DNA from: JBBILG01 sp037445085
GTDB lineage: Bacteria > Pseudomonadota > Gammaproteobacteria > Burkholderiales > Methylophilaceae
Direction: 5' to 3'
NCBI GenBank assembly: GCA_037445085.1
Contig: JBBILG010000128.1
Span: 1-10,939 of the forward strand
Length of the DNA stretch: 10,939 nucleotides
The first letter of the stretch is position 1; every line of letters starts with the position of its first letter. Shown here piece after piece: positions 6,387 through 10,939 of this stretch. The notes under the pieces were generated by a model that worked only from the letters and a program-made list of their open reading frames with translations, had not been told where the DNA came from and searched no databases. A program made the position numbers and the translations under genes.

Positions 6387-6870
6387 ACTTGGCGTCTTCC
6401 GCCCGGTCGCGGGCGATCTGCTCTTCGTACTTGTCGCCCACCGCCAGCAGCATGTCCTTGGTGTAGTAGAGATCGCCGCGCTGCTCGCCGTGGTATTCCA
6501 GGATGCGGGTCTCGACGATGGCGTCGACCGGGCAGGCTTCCTCGCAGAAGCCGCAGAAGATGCACTTGGTCAGGTCGATGTCGTACACCGTGGTACGGCG
6601 GGTGCCGTCGGCGCGCTGTTCCGACTCGATCTTGATGGCCATGGCCGGGCACACCGCCTCGCACAGCTTGCAGGCGATGCAGCGCTCCTCGCCGTTGGGA
6701 TAGCGGCGCTGCGCGTGCAGGCCGCGGAAGCGGGGCGACTGCGGCGTCTTCTCCTCCGGGAACTGCACCGTGATCTTGCGCGCGAACAAGAACTTGCCGG
6801 TCAGCGCCATGCCCTTCACCAGCTCGGTGAGCAGGAAGGTATCGAAGAAGCGTTTGATCGCGGAAATCAT
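6379..6870 (-). CDS. nuoI: NADH-quinone oxidoreductase subunit I
   Basis: This is an 8Fe-ferredoxin-type subunit of the peripheral arm, carrying clusters N6a and N6b that pass electrons towards N2 in NuoB. The protein has 163 residues. Two CxxCxxCxxxCP motifs are intact: Cys64, 67, 70, 74 (CIACKLCEAVCP) and Cys103, 106, 109, 113 (CIFCGFCEEACP). An amphipathic N-terminal helix (MISAIKRFFDTFLLTELVKG) contacts the membrane. The open frame extends upstream to 6909 through part of a repeat. I chose the ATG at 6870 because GAGG lies 5 nt upstream and MISAIKRFF is the normal start. It follows nuoH after a 132-nt spacer with a hairpin repeat. hicA follows 2 nt after its stop, and the C-terminus (AEDAKYR) looks complete. 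Confidence 0.98.
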   Translation of the reverse strand: MISAIKRFFDTFLLTELVKGMALTGKFLFARKITVQFPEEKTPQSPRFRGLHAQRRYPNGEERCIACKLCEAVCPAMAIKIESEQRADGTRRTTVYDIDLTKCIFCGFCEEACPVDAIVETRILEYHGEQRGDLYYTKDMLLAVGDKYEEQIARDRAEDAKYR

Positions 6871-6890
6871 GCTCGCCTCAACTTTGCAAA

Positions 6891-6954
6891 AGCCGCGACG
6901 CGGCTTCACGACGCTCCCCTCGCCCGCGTGCGGGAGAGGGGCTGGGGGTGAGGG
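6891..6954. repeat. Bipartite hairpin repeat, copy 2 (nuoH-nuoI spacer)
   Basis: This copy starts with a hairpin of AGCCGCG (6891-6897) and CGCGGCT (6899-6905). It is the same stem as in copy 1 at 2893-2971 with T-A changed to C-G at the third pair, a compensatory change. The core at 6914-6954 starts CTCCCCTCGCCCGCG and ends GGGCTGGGGGTGAGGG. CCCCTCGCCCGC pairs with GCGGGAGAGGGG as a 12-bp stem with one mismatch and a 2-nt loop. Alternatively, CCCTCGCCC (6917-6925) can pair with GGGTGAGGG (6946-6954). No T-run follows on either strand, so it is not a classical terminator. A 37-codon frame on the coding strand (6878-6991) crosses it, but I do not regard it as a gene. Confidence 0.8.
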
Positions 6955-7005
6955 TGACGGGCATGGACATCATTATGGGAAGTAGCTTCATGGCCGTGCC
7001 CGTCA
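6955..7005. repeat. 9-bp inverted repeat at the end of nuoH
   Basis: TGACGGGCA at 6955-6963 and TGCCCGTCA at 6997-7005 are perfect reverse complements separated by 33 nt. The second arm includes the nuoH stop codon and the first abuts the hairpin repeat. In RNA they could form a stem that closes off the nuoH end. No function is known. Confidence 0.4.
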
Positions 7006-8031
7006 ATGGAACAGGTAACCGAACGGCGTCTGCATGGCGGCCCCCACCACGATGATCCAGACCAGTGTGACGGGGATGAACACCTTCCAGCCCAGGCGCA
7101 TGATCTGGTCGTAGCGGTAGCGCGGGAAGGTGGCGCGGAACCAGAGGAAGAGGAACAGCACGAAGGCCATCTTCGCGGCGATCCAGAAGAAGCCGTCCGG
7201 CAGGAATGGCAGGGGCGACAGCCAGCCGCCCAGGAACATGATGCTGGTGAGGCCGGCGATGAGGATCATGTTGGCGTATTCCGCCAGGAAGAACACCGCG
7301 AAGGCCATGCCGGAATATTCCACGTGGAAGCCGGCGACGATCTCCGACTCGCCTTCCGCCACGTCGAACGGGGCCCGGTTGGTCTCGGCCACGCCGGAGA
7401 TCAGGTAGACCAGGAACAGGGGGAACAGGGGGATGAAGTACCAGTGCCAGAAGCCCCCCTCCTGGCCCTTGACGATATCGATCAGGTTCAGGCTCTGGGA
7501 GGCCATCAGCACGCCAACCAGGGCGAAGCCCATGGCGATCTCGTAGGACACGATCTGGGCGGAGGAACGCAGCGCGCCGAGGAAGGCGTACTTGGAGTTG
7601 GAGGCCCAGCCGGCGATGACCACGCCATACACGCCCATCGAGGTGATGGCCATGATGTAGAGCAGGCCGGCGTCGATGTTGGCGATGACCAGCTTGTCGG
7701 TGAAGGGGAACACCGCCCAGGCCGCCAGGGCGGGGGCGATGGCCAGCACCGGGCCGAGGAAGAACAGGCCCTTGTTGGCGCCGCTGGGAATGATGATTTC
7801 CTTGAACAGCAGCTTCACCGCGTCGGCGATCGGCTGCAACAGGCCGATGGGGCCGACCCGGTTGGGACCGATGCGCACCTGCATGTAGCCGATCACCTTG
7901 CGCTCGGCGTAGGTCAGGTAGGCCACGCACAGCATTAGGGGAATCACCAGGGCGAGTATCTTCGCCAGGGTCCACAGCGGCAGCCAGGCGGGACCCAGGA
8001 GTTCAGCCACGGGGGCGAGCAGGGCATCCAT
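7003..8031 (-). CDS. nuoH: NADH-quinone oxidoreductase subunit H
   Basis: This is a membrane subunit of complex I (homologue of mitochondrial ND1) that forms the quinone chamber with NuoB and NuoD and starts the proton relay. The protein has 342 residues with about eight membrane segments. Family signatures are RIGPNRVGPIGLLQPIADA (53-71), KLLFKE (73-78), SSAQIVSYEIAMG (156-168), AETNRAPFDVAEGESEIVAG (215-234), FHVEYSGMAFAVFFLAEYAN (235-254), and LWFRATFPRYRYDQIM (296-311). The acidic loop after the fifth segment is complete. I chose ATG at 8031, which shares its A with the nuoG stop (TGATG) and has GGAG 8 nt upstream. A GTG one codon earlier at 8034 would add one Met. Stop-start overlap implies coupling to nuoG. 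Confidence 0.98.
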   Translation of the reverse strand: MDALLAPVAELLGPAWLPLWTLAKILALVIPLMLCVAYLTYAERKVIGYMQVRIGPNRVGPIGLLQPIADAVKLLFKEIIIPSGANKGLFFLGPVLAIAPALAAWAVFPFTDKLVIANIDAGLLYIMAITSMGVYGVVIAGWASNSKYAFLGALRSSAQIVSYEIAMGFALVGVLMASQSLNLIDIVKGQEGGFWHWYFIPLFPLFLVYLISGVAETNRAPFDVAEGESEIVAGFHVEYSGMAFAVFFLAEYANMILIAGLTSIMFLGGWLSPLPFLPDGFFWIAAKMAFVLFLFLWFRATFPRYRYDQIMRLGWKVFIPVTLVWIIVVGAAMQTPFGYLFH

Positions 8032-10364
8032 CACATCTTCTCCAGTCGCACGGCGCCATAGCGCGGACCCAGTTTGGAGGACAGGGGATGCGAGCCGGCG
8101 ATGCGCGCGACGCCGTCGGCGAGGCGATCGTCACGGCCCAGCTTCATGACCGATTCGCCGCCGTCCTCGACGATGCGCACCGGCTGGCCCTCGGCCAGGC
8201 CCAGGCGCTGGATGAGATCGCCACGGATCCAGCACACCTTGGCGTTCTCGCTGTCCAGGGTGGCCTGCAGGGCGGGGGCACGGCGGGTCAGGGGGTCGCC
8301 GTGGTAGATGGGCGTCTCGCCCAGCCGCTCCAGTTCCGAGCCAACCGCCGGCACCCGCGTTTCGCCGGCCGGGGCCGCATTGTCCAGGCGCGCGCGGGCG
8401 CCGGCCTCGCCTTCCGGCAGGGCCGCCTGGCGCACCGCCTCGGCGCTGACGTAGTCGAAACCCGCCAGTTCCAGCAGGTTGCCCAGCACGCGCAACACCT
8501 TCCAGGCGGGGCGCGCCTCGCCAAGGGGCTTCACGGCGGCGCGGAAGTCCTGCAGCCGGCCTTCCATGTTGAGGAAGGCGCCGTCGGTTTCCGCGAACGG
8601 CGCGATCGGCAGGAGGACGTTTCCATAGTGGGCCGCCGCCCCCTTGAAGGCGGTCAGGACGATGACCAGTTCGGCCGCCTCCAAAGCCTGGCGCATGGCC
8701 ATCGGGTCATGCGCGTCGAGGAAGGGCTCGACGCCCAGCAGGACATAGGCCTTGCGCGGCTGCGCGAGCATGGCGGCCGCGCCCAATCCGGCTGGCCCGG
8801 GCACGCAGCCCACCACCTCGGCGCCGACCGCGTCGGCACTGTCCACCAGCACACCGACGCGCGCGCCGCAGGCCTGGGCGATGGCCTGGCAGAGGCGGCG
8901 CAGGTCGGCCATGGCCGGGTGCTGGCGCGCGGCGGCGCCCAACAGCACGGCCTTGCGCTCGCCGGACAGCAGGCTGGCGGCGATGGCACGCGCCTCCTCG
9001 TTGGCCGCGACGCCGGCCAGGCTGGTGGCGACCGCGCCCAGGTCACGGCCGGCCTCCTGCAGGGCCTTGGCGATGCGGGCGAGGGCTTCCACCCAGGCGG
9101 AAGGCCTGACGATGAGTTTGTGGGCGACCCGGCACAGCAGGTCGTCATCCGCCGCGTGCACCACGTTGAGCTGGGCGCCCTTCTTCACCGCCTGGCGCAG
9201 GCGCTGGGCGATCAGGGGCTGTTCCTTGCGCAGGGTGGAACCGACCAGGAGCACGCGATCCAGCCCGCCCAGGTCGGCGATGGGCATGCCCAGCCAGGAG
9301 GCTCCGGACATGGCCGCGCAGTCGGCCTGGTCGAGGCGGTGGTCGATGTTCTCGCAACCGAGGCCGCGCGCCAGTTTCTGGAAGAGGTAGTGCTCCTCCA
9401 ACGTCTGGTGGGGCGAGGCGAGAAAGCCGATGGCCTCCGCGCCATGGGTGTCGCGGATCACCTTGAGGGCGCCGGCGGCCTGCGCCAGCGCCTTCTGCCA
9501 ATCGACCTCGAGCCAGCGTTCACCCTCGCGCACCATGGGCACGCCAAGGCGGTCTTCGGACGCCAGGGCCTGGTAGGAATAGCGGTCCCGGTCCGCCAGC
9601 CAGCACTCGTTGACCGCTTCGTTGTCCAGGGGCACGGCGCGCATGACACGCTGGTTCATGACGTGCACGGCCATGTTGGCGCCGAGGCCGTCATGCGGGC
9701 TGACCGCGCGCCGCCGCGACAGCTCCCAGGGGCGCGCGCTGAAGCGGAAGGGCTTGGAGGTGAGGGCGCCGACCGGGCAGAGGTCGATGACGTTGCCGGA
9801 GAGTTCGTGGCTGACCTGGGTTTCCAGGAAGGGCATCACCTCGGTGTGCTCGCCGCGGCCGGGCATGCCCAGTTCCATCAGGCCGGCGATCTCCTGGCCG
9901 AAGCGCACACAGCGGCTGCAATGGATGCAGCGCGTCATGTCGGTGGCGATCAGCGGCCCCAGGTCCTTGTCCTTCACCACCCGCTTGGGTTCCTGATAGC
10001 GGGAGGCGGATTCGCCATAGCCCACCGCCAGGTCCTGCAACTGGCACTCGCCGCCCTGGTCGCAGATGGGGCAGTCCAGGGGATGGTTGATGAGCAGGAA
10101 CTCCATCACCCCTTTCTGGGCGGTGACCGCCTTGGGCGAATGGGTCAACACCTTCATGCCGTCGGTGACCGGGGTGGCGCAGGCCGGCAGGGGCTTGGGC
10201 GCCTTCTCCACCTCCACCAGGCACATGCGGCAGTTGGCGGCGATGGACAGCTTCTTGTGGTAGCAGAAATGGGGGATGTAGATGCCCGCCAGCTGGGCGG
10301 CATCCATCACCGTCGCGCCCTGGGCGACCTCGATTTCCTTGCCGTCGATTTCGATCAGGGGCAT
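8031..10364 (-). CDS. nuoG: NADH-quinone oxidoreductase subunit G
   Basis: This is the large peripheral-arm subunit that carries part of the iron-sulfur chain. The protein has 777 residues. The N-terminal ferredoxin-like domain holds Cys34, 45, 48 and 62 for the 2Fe-2S cluster N1b. Next come His94, Cys98, Cys101 and Cys107 for N5 (HPLDCPICDQGGEC) and Cys146, 149, 152 and 196 for N4 (CIHCSRC, then DLCPVGAL). From about residue 215 to the end lies a degenerate molybdopterin-oxidoreductase domain without cofactor function in complex I. The cysteines of cluster N7, found in E. coli, are absent: WELSRRRAVSPHDG replaces them and only Cys254 remains. This is usual outside some bacterial groups. The ATG at 10364 gives the normal start MPLIEIDGKEIEV, has GGAG 6 nt upstream and lies 1 nt after the nuoF stop; the frame is also open further upstream within nuoF. 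Confidence 0.98.
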   Translation of the reverse strand: MPLIEIDGKEIEVAQGATVMDAAQLAGIYIPHFCYHKKLSIAANCRMCLVEVEKAPKPLPACATPVTDGMKVLTHSPKAVTAQKGVMEFLLINHPLDCPICDQGGECQLQDLAVGYGESASRYQEPKRVVKDKDLGPLIATDMTRCIHCSRCVRFGQEIAGLMELGMPGRGEHTEVMPFLETQVSHELSGNVIDLCPVGALTSKPFRFSARPWELSRRRAVSPHDGLGANMAVHVMNQRVMRAVPLDNEAVNECWLADRDRYSYQALASEDRLGVPMVREGERWLEVDWQKALAQAAGALKVIRDTHGAEAIGFLASPHQTLEEHYLFQKLARGLGCENIDHRLDQADCAAMSGASWLGMPIADLGGLDRVLLVGSTLRKEQPLIAQRLRQAVKKGAQLNVVHAADDDLLCRVAHKLIVRPSAWVEALARIAKALQEAGRDLGAVATSLAGVAANEEARAIAASLLSGERKAVLLGAAARQHPAMADLRRLCQAIAQACGARVGVLVDSADAVGAEVVGCVPGPAGLGAAAMLAQPRKAYVLLGVEPFLDAHDPMAMRQALEAAELVIVLTAFKGAAAHYGNVLLPIAPFAETDGAFLNMEGRLQDFRAAVKPLGEARPAWKVLRVLGNLLELAGFDYVSAEAVRQAALPEGEAGARARLDNAAPAGETRVPAVGSELERLGETPIYHGDPLTRRAPALQATLDSENAKVCWIRGDLIQRLGLAEGQPVRIVEDGGESVMKLGRDDRLADGVARIAGSHPLSSKLGPRYGAVRLEKM

Positions 10365-10365
10365 G

Positions 10366-10939
10366 TCAGGCTCCCACCAGGCACTTCTTGTGCTCGATGT
10401 GGTACTCGAATTCCTTGCGGAAGTGCTTGACGAAGCTGGCCACCGGCCCCACCGCCGCCTCGCCCAGGGCGCAGATGGTGTTGCCGCCGATGTTCTTGCC
10501 GATGCGCAGCAGCTCGTCCAGATCCTCGGGCCGGCCCTGGCCATGCTCGATGCGGTGCACGATGCGGTACAGCCAGCCGGTGCCTTCCCGGCAGGGCGTG
10601 CACTGGCCGCAGGATTCCTCGAAGTAGAAGTAGGACAGGCGCTCCAGGGCTTTGACCATGCAGACGCTGTCGTCCATGACGATGACCGCGCCGGAACCCA
10701 GCATGGAACCGGCCTTGGCGATCGAATCGAAGTCCAGGGTGCAGGCCATCATCACGTCCGCGGGCAGCACCGGGGCGGAGGAGCCGCCGGGGATCACCGC
10801 CTTGAGGCTGTGGCCGGTGCGCACTCCGCCGGCCATCTCCAGCAGTTCGGCGAAGGGGGTGCCGAGCGGCACTTCGTAGTTGCCCGGCCTGTTGACGTGG
10901 CCGGACACCGAGAACAGCTTGCTGCCGCCGTTGTTGGGC
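10366..10939 (-). CDS. nuoF: NADH-quinone oxidoreductase subunit F (C-terminal part)
   Basis: This is the NADH- and FMN-binding subunit that accepts electrons from NADH. Only the last 190 residues are inside the window; the N-terminal FMN and NADH sites lie beyond the edge. The visible part starts PNNGGSKLFSVSGHVNRPGN, followed by the SLBB-like ubiquitin-fold region (VPLGTPFAELLEMAGG, then IPGGSSAPVLP). The C-terminal helical domain has the 4Fe-4S cluster N3 ligands in ESCGQCTPCREGTGW (visible-part Cys110, 113, 116) and Cys156 in NTICALGEAA. The end EYHIEHKKCLVGA is typical. A GTG at 10908 opens a shorter frame but is internal. The stop is 1 nt before nuoG, so the two are likely coupled. Confidence 0.98.
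   Translation of the reverse strand, partial: PNNGGSKLFSVSGHVNRPGNYEVPLGTPFAELLEMAGGVRTGHSLKAVIPGGSSAPVLPADVMMACTLDFDSIAKAGSMLGSGAVIVMDDSVCMVKALERLSYFYFEESCGQCTPCREGTGWLYRIVHRIEHGQGRPEDLDELLRIGKNIGGNTICALGEAAVGPVASFVKHFRKEFEYHIEHKKCLVGA

Noticed and set aside
5953..6390. Target-site duplication flanking hicAB
   Set aside because: I compared the bases at both edges of the pair and found no shared direct repeat, so the insertion mechanism stays unknown.
6379..6909. Longer nuoI starting at 6909
   Set aside because: The extra 13 residues come from the edge of the hairpin repeat, and the ATG at 6870 has a good ribosome-binding site and the normal family start.
6891..6954. Rho-independent terminator in the nuoH-nuoI spacer
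   Set aside because: The hairpins are strong but no T-run follows on either strand, and nuoI to nuoN would need transcription through it.
2893..6954. The two repeats as parts of a CRISPR array or composite transposon ends
   Set aside because: There are only two copies about 4 kb apart inside different spacers, in direct orientation, with ordinary nuo genes between; no spacers, transposase or target duplications are seen.
8088..10430. Long plus-strand open frame opposite nuoG (780 codons)
   Set aside because: It has no recognisable domain and is antisense to a clear nuoG; length alone is not evidence at this GC content.

Overview
The window is a GC-rich stretch in which every recognisable gene lies on the minus strand. 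It holds most of a nuo operon, encoding bacterial respiratory complex I (proton-pumping NADH:quinone oxidoreductase). Read in the direction of transcription, from high to low coordinates, the order is nuoF (C-terminal part), nuoG, nuoH, nuoI, hicA, hicB, nuoJ, nuoK, nuoL, nuoM, nuoN (5' part). nuoA to nuoE should lie beyond the high-coordinate edge and the end of nuoN beyond the low-coordinate edge. Separate genes in canonical order, NuoI of 163 residues, no N7 cysteines in NuoG and a NuoL with a long His-rich loop suggest a betaproteobacterium, perhaps of the Rhodocyclales or Nitrosomonadales type. That placement is inferred from protein style, not from a search.

Layout. The peripheral-arm genes nuoF, nuoG and nuoI carry the iron-sulfur clusters that pass electrons from NADH towards quinone. 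nuoH forms the membrane part of the quinone site. nuoJ, nuoK, nuoL, nuoM and nuoN form the proton-pumping arm, and the expected key Glu and Lys residues are present in the subunits where I checked them. Most junctions are tight: 1 nt between nuoF and nuoG, TGATG between nuoG and nuoH, ATGA between nuoJ and nuoK, 4 nt between nuoK and nuoL, and 17 nt between nuoM and nuoN. This implies one transcript with translational coupling.

Three junctions break the pattern. Between nuoI and nuoJ sits a compact hicA-hicB toxin-antitoxin pair, with 2 nt, 3 nt and 13 nt gaps, so it is co-directional and embedded in the respiratory operon. The nuoH-nuoI spacer (132 nt) and the nuoL-nuoM spacer (141 nt) each hold one copy of the same bipartite, hairpin-forming repeat in the same orientation. 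The leading 7-bp hairpin of the two copies differs by a compensatory base-pair change.

The nuoN frame seems to be broken close to the low-coordinate edge. The expected NuoN C-terminal sequence continues in another frame, consistent with one missing base. I see no RNA genes, CRISPR arrays, insertion sequences or convincing terminators. The hicAB insertion and the structured repeats are the parts worth following up; the rest is ordinary complex I.
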